Shown here piece after piece: positions 37,164 through 46,573 of a stretch of 64,000 bases of DNA. The DNA lies in NCBI RefSeq assembly GCF_000242255.2, contig NC_017033.1, positions 186,001 through 250,000 on the forward strand, given 5' to 3'. Position numbers and translations under genes: made by a program. The notes under the pieces are model-generated. The model did not search any database and was not told the origin of the DNA. It saw only the letters and a list, made by a program, of their open reading frames with translations. The stretch comes from Frateuria aurantia DSM 6220. GTDB taxonomy: Bacteria; Pseudomonadota; Gammaproteobacteria; Xanthomonadales; Rhodanobacteraceae. Each line of letters starts with the position of its first letter. The first letter of the stretch is position 1.

Positions 37164-38024
37164 TCAGCGACTGTCGGTGGCGGCTCCGAACCGATCGAGC
37201 ATGGATTCGGGAATGGGATTCTGGCGGGTCTCGGGAGTGTCCGCCTGACGAGTTGGCGAGCTTGCGGCGGTTGCATGCGCAGGGGCCTGCAACGCAGGTG
37301 TCGATGACCGGATATCACGGGACATTTGCTGGACGGCAGCACGTGCCTGCGGCGAGAGTCCGGCACCCTGCATCAGACGCTCGGCGGCGTCGGCCTGCCC
37401 CGACAGCAGCTGGAAGAGGGCGAGATTGGCGATGATCCGATGGTTCGATGGCATCAGCTCGGCAGCCTTGGAAAGCGGATTTCCAGCCGCCTGAATGGAT
37501 CCGCTGAGCAGCCGTTCGTAACCCAGGTCGGCCAGATAGTCAGCGTTGAGCGGGGCCAGGGTGCATGCCTTGTCCAATGCCTCAAGGGCGGCTTCGCGGT
37601 GATGGCTTCCCGATTCGATCATGCCGATGCCATGCCAGGCTGCCGCGGCCTCCGGTGTATGAATCAGTTTCCGATAGATGGGCAGTGCTGCCGTTGCCTG
37701 GTGTGTGGCTCGAAGCGCCTCGGCCTGCAGCAATTCCAGTGCGTCGGAATCACCGTTCTCCAGCCTGAAGGCATCGATATGCGCCAGCGAGGCATACCAG
37801 GCGCCTTGTCGCTGCATATCGCGTATCAGTTGCAGATACATGCGCTGCTGATCGCGATGCGCCGCATCGGTAGATGGCGGCGGTGCATCGGCGGCAAGTC
37901 CCTGATGCAGCAGCCTGTCGGGGGCGGTGTTGTGGCAGGCACAAGCCAGCAAGGGAACGATCAACATGGCCCCGCAGCTGCGCAGACGTGGTTTCAGGGC
38001 GTGAAGGGTGATGGCCATGAGCAT
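37164..38024 (-). CDS. tadD: TadD-like tetratricopeptide lipoprotein
   Basis: A 286-residue outer-membrane-associated TPR protein, likely a pilotin/scaffold of the Flp secretin. It has an N-terminal lipobox (VPLLACAC) and TPR-like helix pairs at about 60-200 (LPIYRKLIHTPEAAAAWHGI, EALDKACTLAPLNADYLADLG, LSKAAELMPSNHRIIANLAL). A Pro/Ala/Thr-rich tail follows. Two start codons, 38024 and 38018, are possible; GGAA precedes both. 11 nt after tadC. Confidence 0.88.
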   Translation of the reverse strand: MLMAITLHALKPRLRSCGAMLIVPLLACACHNTAPDRLLHQGLAADAPPPSTDAAHRDQQRMYLQLIRDMQRQGAWYASLAHIDAFRLENGDSDALELLQAEALRATHQATAALPIYRKLIHTPEAAAAWHGIGMIESGSHHREAALEALDKACTLAPLNADYLADLGYERLLSGSIQAAGNPLSKAAELMPSNHRIIANLALFQLLSGQADAAERLMQGAGLSPQARAAVQQMSRDIRSSTPALQAPAHATAASSPTRQADTPETRQNPIPESMLDRFGAATDSR

Positions 38025-38035
38025 GTTCCAGGCGG

Positions 38036-38974
38036 CTAGTGCGCGGAATGTAGCATGGACATTGTGCCCTGCAGGGAGATGATGGCCGGCCCGATCAGCA
38101 CGGCCATCAGGGCCGGCAGCAGGGTCACCATCATCACTATCGTCATTTTCACGGACAGCTTGCCGGCCCGTTCCTTCATCTCCATCAGCCGTTGCTCGCG
38201 CAGTCGCTCGCCAAATTGGCGCAGGGGTTCCTGCACCGCGCCGCCATGCTGGTGGACTTGCAGGATCAGCTGCACCAGCGCACGGATGGAATCGTTTTCA
38301 TACGCGGTCCGCAAATGCTGCAATGACTGCTCGCGAGATCGCCCGTGGCTGTAGAAGGCATTGGCTTCCTGCAATTCGCGGCCCAGTACGGGCATGACGG
38401 AACGAAACCGGTCGGCCACCATCTGCAGGCTTTGATCCATGCTGAAGCCGCTGCCCTGCAGCAGTCGCAGCAGATCCACCAACAGAGGCAGTTCCTGGCC
38501 TGCCTTGCGGCGCCGCCGGCCGGCCCACGCGCCCAGTATCCATTTGGGCATCAGCAGGCCCATGCAGAACAGGGCCAGCAGCAGGGCAAGACGTCGAGGG
38601 CCTTGCAGCTGCAACAGCAGCAGGCAAGGCAGGGCCGCTGCCAAGGGCAGCAACAAGCGTATCGCCAGGAAGATGGCGCGTCCCGAGCTGTTGTCGTGGC
38701 CGATGACGTTGAGCAGCATGATATCTTCGCTTGCCACCAGATGGCGGCCAAGGCTTCTCTTCGAGAACTTGTTGCCTATGGCCTCGAACATGCCGGTGAT
38801 GCGCTGGCGCAGGGATCGCCGGATCGCGACAGGAGCTGTGCCTTGTGCATGACGATCTCGCTGGATGGCCCGGTCGATGGCCGACTCGCTGCGCGCCAGC
38901 CATGCCGAACGGCGCCACATCCAGAGGCCGGTGGCAGCCATGCCCAGCGCGGTCAGGATCAGCAGCGCGATCAC
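38036..38974 (-). CDS. tadC: Tad inner-membrane platform protein TadC
   Basis: A 312-residue GspF-like polytopic protein that pairs with TadB as assembly platform for Flp pilin. It has an N-terminal membrane helix, a central pair (IRLLLPLAAALPCLLLLQLQ, LALLLALFCMGLLMPKWI), the T2SSF-type cytoplasmic domain (ELPLLVDLLRLLQGSGFSMDQSL, QHGGAVQEPLRQFGERLREQR) and C-terminal helices. The start overlaps the tadB stop (ATGA). Confidence 0.92.
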   Translation of the reverse strand: MIALLILTALGMAATGLWMWRRSAWLARSESAIDRAIQRDRHAQGTAPVAIRRSLRQRITGMFEAIGNKFSKRSLGRHLVASEDIMLLNVIGHDNSSGRAIFLAIRLLLPLAAALPCLLLLQLQGPRRLALLLALFCMGLLMPKWILGAWAGRRRRKAGQELPLLVDLLRLLQGSGFSMDQSLQMVADRFRSVMPVLGRELQEANAFYSHGRSREQSLQHLRTAYENDSIRALVQLILQVHQHGGAVQEPLRQFGERLREQRLMEMKERAGKLSVKMTIVMMVTLLPALMAVLIGPAIISLQGTMSMLHSAH

Positions 38975-39909
38975 AGCGATTTCGCCAGCCGGAACAGCAG
39001 GAGAGCGCCTGCCGTTTCCATCAGCAACGCGAACAGCAGCAGATGATGGCCCGTCGTGGTGGTGAACAGCGGATTGAAGAAATCCGGATTGCTCAATGCC
39101 AGTATGGTTCCGCTTGCCATCGGCAGCAGACCGATCACCCAGGCCGACATGCGAGTCTCCGCCGTGGTGGCGACGAATTCACGCTGCGCCTGCTCATGGT
39201 CGCGCAGGAAATGGCTGATGCGCTGCAGAATCTGGTCAGAGCGCCCGCCAAGGCGTATCGAAATACCTGTGACGACATGCAGCATTTCCAGTGATTCGAG
39301 CTTGTAGGGTGCCGAGGCCTGGGCCAGGGCCCAGTCCAGATCGGCGCCGGAGCGGACCCGTGCCATGGCGCTTTCCAGAATGGTACGCAGCGGTGTCTCG
39401 GTGGTCGTAAAAGTGGCCGCGAAGGCCATCGGAACGCTGTTGCCGATGCTGGTCATTCTGACCATGTCATCCAGAAATCCCGGCAGTTGCCGGGTGATCC
39501 GCATCCTTTGCTGGTCAATGCGCCGTTTCAGAAGCAGTCCGACCACAAGCAGGGACAGGCCCAGGCTGGGAGGTACCAGCCAGCCGTCCGGAAAGCGCCA
39601 CCAGGCCAGCAGGCACAGTGCGAGGCAGGGGCCGAGCAGAAGCATGACCGTCTTCAGAGTGGCCGGCAGGCCGGCCCGAGTCAGTACGGCCTTGGCACCA
39701 TCCATCCATCTGCTGCCGCGACCTTGGGCTAAGGGCACGGCGGCTGCCTTGGTTGCAGGCGATGCTGCAGCAGTCTCGTTCGTCACCAGACGATCGAAGT
39801 GCTCCAGTGTCTGACGGCGCCGAAGGCGGGCAGGCAACTCCCACCACAGAAGACAGGCCATTGCCAGCAGGAAGCTCGCCAGGCTTGCCAGCAGCAAGGC
39901 CGCCGTCAT
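38971..39909 (-). CDS. tadB: Tad inner-membrane platform protein TadB
   Basis: A 312-residue GspF-like polytopic protein. It has an N-terminal helix (LLLASLASFLLAMACLLWW), a mid-protein helix pair, and the cytoplasmic T2SSF domain (LPGFLDDMVRMTSIGNSVPM, SLEMLHVVTGISIRLGGRSDQILQ, ETRMSAWVIGLLP). Its ATG shares one base with the tadA stop (TGATG) and its stop overlaps tadC, so tadA-tadB-tadC are translationally coupled. Confidence 0.92.
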   Translation of the reverse strand: MTAALLLASLASFLLAMACLLWWELPARLRRRQTLEHFDRLVTNETAAASPATKAAAVPLAQGRGSRWMDGAKAVLTRAGLPATLKTVMLLLGPCLALCLLAWWRFPDGWLVPPSLGLSLLVVGLLLKRRIDQQRMRITRQLPGFLDDMVRMTSIGNSVPMAFAATFTTTETPLRTILESAMARVRSGADLDWALAQASAPYKLESLEMLHVVTGISIRLGGRSDQILQRISHFLRDHEQAQREFVATTAETRMSAWVIGLLPMASGTILALSNPDFFNPLFTTTTGHHLLLFALLMETAGALLLFRLAKSL

Positions 39910-41255
39910 CAGAAGCGTTCCTGCTGCATCGCTTCGCGAAGATACTGCCGGAACGGCTCCAGCTTGGGATTGTGGGGATGAAAGCCAAGACTTCGCCAGC
40001 GGCTGTGTTCCTTCTGTTCCAGATCCAGATATGTTTCGTGCTGATAGATGTCCTGGGTCGAAATCATGGTGTCGCTGACCCCGATCACTTCGGTGATCGA
40101 AGTGATCACCCGTCGGCCATTGCCGAGTCGGGAGATCTGCACGATGATGTCGAGAGCACTGGCGATCTGGCGCCGCAGGCTGTCTTCGCTGCCCTGAAAA
40201 CCCGCGAATCCGGCCAGCATTTCCATCCTGTAGAGACAGTCACGCGGTGAATTGGCATGGATGGTCGCCATCGAGCCGTCATGGCCGGTATTCATTGCCT
40301 GCAGCATTTCCAGCACTTCGGGGCCGCGCACTTCGCCGATCACGATGCGGTCGGGACGCATCCGCAGGCTGTTGCGCATCAGGTCGCGGATATGGATCGC
40401 GCCGCTGCCGTCAAAGCCGCCGGTACGACTTTCCAGCCGCACCACATGAGGATGCTTCAGGGCCAGCTCAGCCGTATCCTCCACGGTGATGATGCGATCG
40501 CTGGCGGGACAGAAACTGGCCATGGCATTCAGCAGCGAGGTCTTGCCTGAGCTGGTGCCACCCGAAATAAGCACATTGCAGCGGGCTTCCACGGCCGCCT
40601 TGAGCAAGGCATAGATCGCGTAGTCAAAGCTGCCCTTCTCCATCAGCTCGCGGGGACTGAAAGGGTCGTTGCGGAATTTCCGGATGGAAACCATCGGGCC
40701 ATCCACCGCCAGTGGGTGGATGATCGCGTTCAGTCGGCCGCCATCGGGCAGCCGGGCATCGACCATCGGCGAGGACTCGTCCAGCCGTCGTCCCAGCGGG
40801 TTCAATATGCGCCTTACGATTCTCAGGACATGCCGGTCATCGCTGAACCGGATGCCGGCCTTTTCGAGCCGGCCATGACGTGACACATAGACGTTGTCGC
40901 AGCCATTGATCAGGATGTCTTCTACCGAGGGGTCTTCCAGCAGGACCTGAAGAGGGCCGTAGCCGTTGATCTCATTGACCAGTGCCTTGGTCAGCAGCTC
41001 CATTTCCTGATCGTTGACGGGTATCCGCCATTGCTGCACAAAGGCCAGCGTCTCGCGACGTATGAAGGCGAGTACCGTCGCAGGTGACCAGGCGGCCAGG
41101 TCCGCATGATCTTCCTCGACGCGATTGAGCAGGTATTCGTGCGCGGCAGTGAGCACATCCTGAAACTGCTGGCTCTGGTCAAAAGACATGGCGGCCTGTC
41201 TGGCAAAAGAATTGGGTCCGGTTGAAGACATGGAGATCACATTGCTTTCCATCAT
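39909..41255 (-). CDS. tadA: Flp pilus assembly ATPase TadA (CpaF)
   Basis: A hexameric secretion ATPase that powers Flp pilus polymerisation; 448 residues. It shows the CpaF-type N-terminal helical domain, [20 protein letters not shown], the Walker [25 protein letters not shown], the Walker B/His region [20 protein letters not shown] and [20 protein letters not shown]. It ends EAMQQERF. The ATG overlaps the tadZ stop (ATGA). Complete and with all motifs intact. Confidence 0.96.
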   Translation of the reverse strand: MMESNVISMSSTGPNSFARQAAMSFDQSQQFQDVLTAAHEYLLNRVEEDHADLAAWSPATVLAFIRRETLAFVQQWRIPVNDQEMELLTKALVNEINGYGPLQVLLEDPSVEDILINGCDNVYVSRHGRLEKAGIRFSDDRHVLRIVRRILNPLGRRLDESSPMVDARLPDGGRLNAIIHPLAVDGPMVSIRKFRNDPFSPRELMEKGSFDYAIYALLKAAVEARCNVLISGGTSSGKTSLLNAMASFCPASDRIITVEDTAELALKHPHVVRLESRTGGFDGSGAIHIRDLMRNSLRMRPDRIVIGEVRGPEVLEMLQAMNTGHDGSMATIHANSPRDCLYRMEMLAGFAGFQGSEDSLRRQIASALDIIVQISRLGNGRRVITSITEVIGVSDTMISTQDIYQHETYLDLEQKEHSRWRSLGFHPHNPKLEPFRQYLREAMQQERF

Positions 41256-42517
41256 CGGCTCGCACGGGTTGCGGCTTGAAGTCGGCCCAGCCAGGACGGT
41301 GCGGCAGCGGGGCCGGCCAGGCCGATCAGCGGCAGGAGGCGGCGGATCGCCTGCAGATACTTGTGTCGCGGGTGCAGTTCATGCACCAGTCGCCCCTGAT
41401 TGATGCTGCTGCGCAGGCCTCGCTGACTGTCGGGCAGTATGGCCAGCAGGGGCAGGTCGAAGCGCGAGGCGAGCTGGCGGGGATCAATACCGGTATGTTC
41501 GTGGTGGCGATTGACGACCAGGCCGATCCGGTTGTCGCGTGGCAGATCCGGGCTGATTCGTTTCAGGAGATGATCCAGCGACATGATCGAAGACATGTCA
41601 GGGGTCGTGAGCACCCAGATCTTGTCGGCGGCCTGCAGCAATGGCGATGGAATCTGGCTGGGTGCAAGACCGCCCAGATCGGCCACGATCAGGTCCGTAT
41701 GACGTCGCAGCCGATCGATCAAGGCCATCGCCGGCGGTCCTCCGCGCGGGGCTTCCAGGCAGTCGGCAGGCTGGCCGAGCACACGCAGTTTGTTCGGATG
41801 TTGCGCGATCACCGCACGGATCAGGGTTGCATCCAACCGGTCGACGTCACGCAATGCATCGTCGTAGTGAAACTGACTGCTGAGGCCGAGATTGAGATAG
41901 GCATCGCCTGCCGGTCTTCCCAGGTCCAGCAGCATGACCTCATGCGACTTCTCGGAGTGATCCGCACCGGCCATATGCAGTTGGGCCTGGACCGCGAAAT
42001 GCGCCGCCAGCGTGCTGCTGCCGACGCCGGCACGGGCACCGATCAACAGCACCAACTTTGCTCGCGACGTGGCTGTCGAAATGGCCTCGTTGTCCTCTCG
42101 GCCCATCTGGTGAAGGATCTGCAGCAGCTGGTGGCGTATTTCTTCCGATGTTGCGGTGATATCGATGAATTCGCGGGCACCTGCCCGCATCGCCGCCACA
42201 ATCATGACGCCTTCCGAGTATCGTCCTGATCCTATCATATGGATATCTGGACGTCTGGTTCTGAAAATCCTGCAGGCGTGGGTGGAAAACTCGACGAGAT
42301 CGGGGGCGAACTTGATCACCACCACTGCTGATGGCGGCAGCTTGCCGGCCAGCTCTTCTGCCGATGTCGTGTTGCTGTCTACCCACTCGCATGTCGTGCC
42401 GTCCGGAGCGGCCTGCATGAGGATTTCGTGCACGGCATTGCGTGGGGCGTAGACAAACCAGGTCATCGATGCGGTGGTTGTCGGTGGAAGTGTCGACATG
42501 AAGGGTTTGAACGACAT
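41252..42517 (-). CDS. tadZ: Pilus localisation ParA/MinD-like protein TadZ (CpaE)
   Basis: A 421-residue protein that places the Flp machinery in the cell. It has a receiver-like N-terminal domain (FVYAPRNAVHEILMQA, IGSGRYSEGVMIVAAMRAGA, REFID), then a SIMIBI ATPase-like domain. The P-loop reads GARAGVGSSTLA (residues 160-171) instead of KGGxGKT, so both the signature Lys and the P-loop Lys are absent. The downstream VMLLDLGRPAGDAYLNLGL and DLIVADLGGLA are kept. Degenerate Walker A boxes are known in several TadZ proteins. Nucleotide hydrolysis is therefore doubtful. Overlaps tadA by 4 nt. Confidence 0.9.
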   Translation of the reverse strand: MSFKPFMSTLPPTTTASMTWFVYAPRNAVHEILMQAAPDGTTCEWVDSNTTSAEELAGKLPPSAVVVIKFAPDLVEFSTHACRIFRTRRPDIHMIGSGRYSEGVMIVAAMRAGAREFIDITATSEEIRHQLLQILHQMGREDNEAISTATSRAKLVLLIGARAGVGSSTLAAHFAVQAQLHMAGADHSEKSHEVMLLDLGRPAGDAYLNLGLSSQFHYDDALRDVDRLDATLIRAVIAQHPNKLRVLGQPADCLEAPRGGPPAMALIDRLRRHTDLIVADLGGLAPSQIPSPLLQAADKIWVLTTPDMSSIMSLDHLLKRISPDLPRDNRIGLVVNRHHEHTGIDPRQLASRFDLPLLAILPDSQRGLRSSINQGRLVHELHPRHKYLQAIRRLLPLIGLAGPAAAPSWLGRLQAATRASR

Positions 42518-42535
42518 GATGTGCTGTCGCCTCCG

Positions 42536-43870
42536 TCAGCGGGAAAACCCGGGAAGTTGATCGTCGCCCGCCGGATGCAGCAGCCAGGCACCCCAGCTGG
42601 GAAGGTGTGCCTTGGCTTCGCGCTCCCCGGGCAGGGGCAGGGTGACGCCGGCGCGGATCGGTGTGACCAGGTGCGGGGTGACAATGATCACCAGCTCCTT
42701 GTCCTGGCGACTGTATTTCAGATCGCGGAAGAAGGCTCCGAGAATCGGAATGTCTCCGAGCAAAGGCATTTTGTCGACAGTCGAAGTCAGCGTATGACTG
42801 ACCAGACCGCCGATCACAAAGCTCTCGCCATCCCCCAGTTCGACCATGGTATCGGCCCGTCGGGTAGTGATGGCGGGTACCGAGACGCCGTTCATGCTGA
42901 TGGCATCGCTGTAGTCAAGATCGCTGGCCTCGGGTGCGACTTTGAGGGCAATGCGATGAGCCGACAGCACCGTGGGTGTTACGGTCAGACCGATGCCGTA
43001 GGGTTTGTATTCGATGGTGGTGGTGCCCAGACCTTGCGGCACAGGCACCGGAATTTCGCCGCCGGCCAGGAAATTGGCACTTTGTCCGGACATGGCTACC
43101 AGGGTCGGTTCGGCCAGAATCCGGGCCAGACCATTGCTTTGCAGAAGATTGAAATCGGCCGTCCAGTTGTGGGCCATGGAGCTGGCCACCAGACTGAAGG
43201 CCGAAGTGATGGCCGAGCCGGTACTGGCCGAATCGGTGTTCGAGCTGCTGCTGGAACTGCTGCTGTTCGGGCCGTTGGGACTGATGATGCCGTACTGGAA
43301 AGCTCCGCTCTTGTTGAAGTTCAGACCGAACTGACGCGACAGTGATCGATTGAACTCCACGACCTTGACGTCCACCTGGACCTGGCTGCTCATGGTGACC
43401 TCGGCGGCATCCACGGGGGGTTTGCCTGGCATGGCCATGGCCGCGGCCTTGTAGGCGCGTTGGTGATCGAGCAGATTGGGGGCGGCGCCTACCACGATGG
43501 ACTGGCCATTCTCGATGATCACCGCCGAGCTGTCGCCGTCCGCATTGGCGGGTCCCTGGGCTGCACTGCGGACCTGCACCAGAAGGCGTTGTGGTTCACG
43601 CTGGCCATGTATCCAGATCAGCAGGCTGGTGATGCCGGGCAATTTGCCTATCAGCAGGGCTTGATGCCCGCCTTTGAGTGTCATCACGTCGAGCACGGCA
43701 GGATCGGCAATCGCTATGCGGCTCAGCCCTGGCGGCAGGATCCAGGGTTGCTGCTGGTGCACCTGCACACTGATATCGATACCAGCCATGGCCGCGACGG
43801 GCGTGGCTGCGGCCATGGCCAGCGGCACGGCGGGCAGCAATCGGCAGATGATCAGATCACGGAAAGTCAC
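42536..43870 (-). CDS. rcpA: Flp pilus secretin RcpA (CpaC)
   Basis: A 444-residue outer-membrane secretin. A signal peptide ends near AAMA-G. A pilus/T2SS N-domain follows (VHQQQPWILPPGLSRIAIAD, LLIGKLPGITSLLIW), then the secretin domain (VQVDVKVVEFNRSLSRQFGL, ILAEPTLVAMSGQSANFLAGGEIPVP, TVTPTVLSAHRIALKVAPE, GESFVIGGLVS, ELVIIVTPHLVTP). A run of eight serines (around residue 205) lies in a flexible insert between two beta segments. Sixteen nt follow the rcpC stop. Confidence 0.94.
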   Translation of the reverse strand: MTFRDLIICRLLPAVPLAMAAATPVAAMAGIDISVQVHQQQPWILPPGLSRIAIADPAVLDVMTLKGGHQALLIGKLPGITSLLIWIHGQREPQRLLVQVRSAAQGPANADGDSSAVIIENGQSIVVGAAPNLLDHQRAYKAAAMAMPGKPPVDAAEVTMSSQVQVDVKVVEFNRSLSRQFGLNFNKSGAFQYGIISPNGPNSSSSSSSSNTDSASTGSAITSAFSLVASSMAHNWTADFNLLQSNGLARILAEPTLVAMSGQSANFLAGGEIPVPVPQGLGTTTIEYKPYGIGLTVTPTVLSAHRIALKVAPEASDLDYSDAISMNGVSVPAITTRRADTMVELGDGESFVIGGLVSHTLTSTVDKMPLLGDIPILGAFFRDLKYSRQDKELVIIVTPHLVTPIRAGVTLPLPGEREAKAHLPSWGAWLLHPAGDDQLPGFSR

Positions 43871-43886
43871 TGTAGAGGCTGCCTTG

Positions 43887-44912
43887 TCATTGAGCCGGGG
43901 AGCGAGAAGGAGGGAGGCTGCCGCGGATCACCTCGATGCCGCTTGCCGCAGGCCGAGGCCTGTCCATTGGAGGTGCCGGCAAGACGGCTGCACCCGAGAT
44001 CGCGCGCAGGTCGGTACCGGCGAAGGCGGTGTTCTCGGGCGTGGCCAGCAAGGCCCGCCGGGTCGGCGACAGCCGGGATCGTGCTGCCAGGGCACTCGTC
44101 GGAGCAGGGAACAGGTCCGGATCGGGCTGGCCGCTGTCCAGCGGGTTGCGCAAGGCCAGCACCAGTTTGCCGTTCTGGCTGGCCAGCAGCAGCCGGCTGA
44201 CCAGCTCTACCGGTATCGCCAGCACGGCGGTGCGGGCAGCTGCTTGCGAAGCGCTTTCGCCGGCGCCCGGCGACGCGGATGCAAGCCGTTGGCCGCTGCC
44301 CCCGGGCATTGTTGTCGTAGTCGCGGAGGCCGGTTCCAGACGGGGCAGATCATGCGAACCCACGGCCAGCACCCGGATCCTGGAAAGCAGCAACCGGTTC
44401 CAAGTGGCATCTTGGCCTGGCAGCTTCATGCTGTCCCCGGGGGCCGATGTCGGTCTGTAGCTGGCAAAGACGTCGACTTCACTGCCGGCCACGATCCGGT
44501 CGCCGGCCGAGGCCAGCTCGTCAATGGGCACGGCAATGGCACGCTCACCGGTTTTCAGGGCCAACGAGATGCCGTGCTGGATGACATCGGCACGGGGGAT
44601 GCTGCCGGCCGGCAAATCGATCAAGGGTACGGATTGATCCAGTTCCTTGATGGCATGGTAGCTGCCGATCGGTGCTCGGGAGCTCAGCTTCACCGCCAGC
44701 AGGGCGGGATCAATGGGCTGATCTGCAGGCAGCCGTTGTTTCGCATAGACGACAGGCACTCCGGCGGCCGGGGCAGCGGCCACGTGGGGGCTGGCGGCTG
44801 GCGGCGGAAGGGCGGCGGACGGTGATCGACGATGCAGGGCAAAAGCGATCACGGCCAGCAGCACGGCCAGCAGGGCAAACAGAATGGCGAGAATCCGGGT
44901 GGCTTGCTGCAT
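43887..44912 (-). CDS. rcpC: Flp pilus periplasmic protein RcpC (CpaB)
   Basis: A 341-residue protein anchored by an N-terminal helix (ILAILFALLAVLLAVIAFAL). A SAF/CpaB domain (VVYAKQRLPADQPIDPALLA, PLIDLPAGSIPRADVI, ERAIAVPIDELASAGDRIVAGSEVDVFA) precedes a RcpC-type C-terminal domain (AVLAIPVELVSRLLLASQNG, LALRNP). Thought to support the secretin and bind peptidoglycan or guide pilin in relatives. Start at MQQATRIL, the first ATG before the anchor; a longer open frame overlaps tadE and is not used. Confidence 0.9.
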   Translation of the reverse strand: MQQATRILAILFALLAVLLAVIAFALHRRSPSAALPPPAASPHVAAAPAAGVPVVYAKQRLPADQPIDPALLAVKLSSRAPIGSYHAIKELDQSVPLIDLPAGSIPRADVIQHGISLALKTGERAIAVPIDELASAGDRIVAGSEVDVFASYRPTSAPGDSMKLPGQDATWNRLLLSRIRVLAVGSHDLPRLEPASATTTTMPGGSGQRLASASPGAGESASQAAARTAVLAIPVELVSRLLLASQNGKLVLALRNPLDSGQPDPDLFPAPTSALAARSRLSPTRRALLATPENTAFAGTDLRAISGAAVLPAPPMDRPRPAASGIEVIRGSLPPSRSPAQ

Positions 44913-44926
44913 GGTTGTCCAGTGGC

Positions 44927-45463
44927 TCAGATTCCTGCATCCAGCTGTACCGTCGCGGTGGAGCTGATGCTGTCGGAGACTATCCAGCCGTAGAGGCTGG
45001 CCGTGCCGGGAAAGAATGGATTTTTTGCATAGTTGTATCTGGCCGTGACGGTGACGCAGTAAAAAGATGTGCCGGTCGAACTGGTCTTGTAAGGGCATGC
45101 AAAGGGCTGGCTGACCGCGATGCCCGTGGTCGTTCCAGCCGTACTGGCGGTGTTCTGGCAGACATCGCCGATGCCGGCGTAGTTCTGCAGCCATTGCGTT
45201 GCCTGCTGGGCGACATTGCATGCGTATTGGCGACGGGCCTCCATGCTGGGTTGATAGCTCAGCATGGCGCGCGCTCCGTTTTCCGCCGCCAGGGTCAAGG
45301 TCTGCTTGATGGAGAACAGCGAAACTGCCACGGTGGCCAGCAGCAGCAGCGGAAGCACCCCGCCGATCCACAACAGGGCGAATTCCACCGCGACCAGGCC
45401 TTGCTGCCGCCGTCGCCTCCCGCGGAATATCAGTCCGTCCTGAATGGTTGCGGCCTGGCTCAT
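44927..45463 (-). CDS. tadE: TadE-like minor pseudopilin
   Basis: A 178-residue pseudopilin. A basic leader (FRGRRRRQQG) is followed by the processing-type site G-LVAVEF with Glu at +5 and a hydrophobic helix (ALLWIGGVLPLLLLATVAVS). A soluble domain with several cysteines follows, which could be disulfide-bonded. Its start overlaps the tadV stop (ATGA). Confidence 0.88.
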   Translation of the reverse strand: MSQAATIQDGLIFRGRRRRQQGLVAVEFALLWIGGVLPLLLLATVAVSLFSIKQTLTLAAENGARAMLSYQPSMEARRQYACNVAQQATQWLQNYAGIGDVCQNTASTAGTTTGIAVSQPFACPYKTSSTGTSFYCVTVTARYNYAKNPFFPGTASLYGWIVSDSISSTATVQLDAGI

Positions 45464-45954
45464 CCGGCCCCCATGCCGAGAGGAATCATGATGCGAGAAA
45501 ACAGGCAGACAGCGATGGTGGCAATTCCGAGACAGGCTGCATAAGGCAGGCCCGGTCGCAGCGGTCTGATCCGCAGGCCGGTGGTTTCTGCCAGACGCGG
45601 CTGCAGCAGATGCGCCGCGGCGCACAGGCCCAGCAACATGCTGCCGAAGATCCAGATCGGCAGCAGCGCCTGCCAGCCCAGCACAAATCCGATCACGGCG
45701 AGGAACTTGACGTCGCCAGCGCCCATCCAGCCGATGGCATAAAAGGGCAGCAAGATTCCGCCACCCAGGCAAAAGCCCAAGAGGTGCGTGATGCAATGGG
45801 CGGGCGAGCCAAAGGCGAGGGCCAGCACGCCAAGCATGACGCTGATCGTCAACGTCGCCAGCAGCAGCCGGTTCGACACCCGTCGCCAGCAGCCGTCGGA
45901 GACGATCACACACAGGCTGGCCCACATCGCGAGCCAAGGCTGGGCATCTTGCAT
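45460..45954 (-). CDS. tadV: Flp prepilin peptidase TadV (CpaA)
   Basis: A 164-residue polytopic aspartic peptidase of family A24 that cleaves Flp, TadE and TadF-like prepilins. The two catalytic Asp are visible: Asp20 in the first cytoplasmic segment (VSDGCWRRVSNRLL) and Asp81 in GAGDVKFL. It lacks the methyltransferase domain of PilD, as usual for TadV. It is transcribed after flp. Confidence 0.92.
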   Translation of the reverse strand: MQDAQPWLAMWASLCVIVSDGCWRRVSNRLLLATLTISVMLGVLALAFGSPAHCITHLLGFCLGGGILLPFYAIGWMGAGDVKFLAVIGFVLGWQALLPIWIFGSMLLGLCAAAHLLQPRLAETTGLRIRPLRPGLPYAACLGIATIAVCLFSRIMIPLGMGAG

Positions 45955-46022
45955 ATTTCCCCCGGTAGCGACGGCGGTTGCGCTTTGGATCAGTTGATAT
46001 GCATGGCGCGAACAAGGTCTTG

Positions 46023-46045
46023 AACCGCTTGAGTGACAAGCGGTT
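46023..46045 (-). terminator. Hairpin between flp and the Tad machinery genes
   Basis: AACCGCTTG and CAAGCGGTT form a perfect 9-bp stem around AGTGA; the outer TTGAA/TTCAA bases can extend it past a bulge. It lies 36 nt past the flp stop and 69 nt before tadV. There is no U-run, so it may be a partial terminator or a 3' stabiliser that lets pilin mRNA exceed machinery mRNA. Confidence 0.55.
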
Positions 46046-46080
46046 GTTCAATGACTTAGACCAGCGGCTCTTGGTATCAA

Positions 46081-46266
46081 TCAGCCTGAGTTGGCCGCCG
46101 CCGCCTTCACGTTGTTGCTCATCTTGTCGAAAAGTTCCGTGTACATGGTTTTGAGGGCGGGATAAAAGATGGCGCCCAGCGCGGTGGCGATCAACGCGGC
46201 AAGAATGCCGTACTCGATGGCGGTAGCACCTTGCTCATCGGCCAGAAAACGTTTGATGGCGTACAT
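46081..46266 (-). CDS. flp: Flp major pilin precursor
   Basis: A 61-residue prepilin. A short leader ends at Gly13, with the Flp motif G-ATAIEYG (Glu at +5, Tyr at +6), then the hydrophobic helix ILAALIATALGAIFYP and a short soluble tail. An excellent ribosome site AAGGGAG lies 6 nt before the ATG, fitting a highly made subunit. First gene of the Tad locus; the promoter lies in the AT-richer gap upstream and could not be fixed. Confidence 0.96.
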   Translation of the reverse strand: MYAIKRFLADEQGATAIEYGILAALIATALGAIFYPALKTMYTELFDKMSNNVKAAAANSG

Positions 46267-46573
46267 GGATACTCCCTTGGCGCACAGTGAATGAGGTGTT
46301 TGGTGTCTGGCTTCATGCCGGAAGACTTTCCATGGGGGATACGCTGCGGGCCGAGGGCATGAAGCCGGGCGGCGCTGCGTTTTCCATATTAAGTTCATTG
46401 TCGAAGTGCTGAATGCGCAAATTCGGCAAATATAAGGTTGAGGCCGTATGAACGAGTTGCGCCATTGAAAGCAGGGTAATTTTTGTGTCAGTCTCTTTTG
46501 GATCGATCCATACGGTCAATTATCTACCTTGCTGTTGGTTTCTTGTCAGTCGTATGTGCTCGTCTTCCATGAC

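Noticed and set aside
46440-46480. A sigma54-like element TGGCGCA-N4-GTTCA upstream of flp
   Set aside because: The -12 element lacks the essential GC, so it was not called a promoter.
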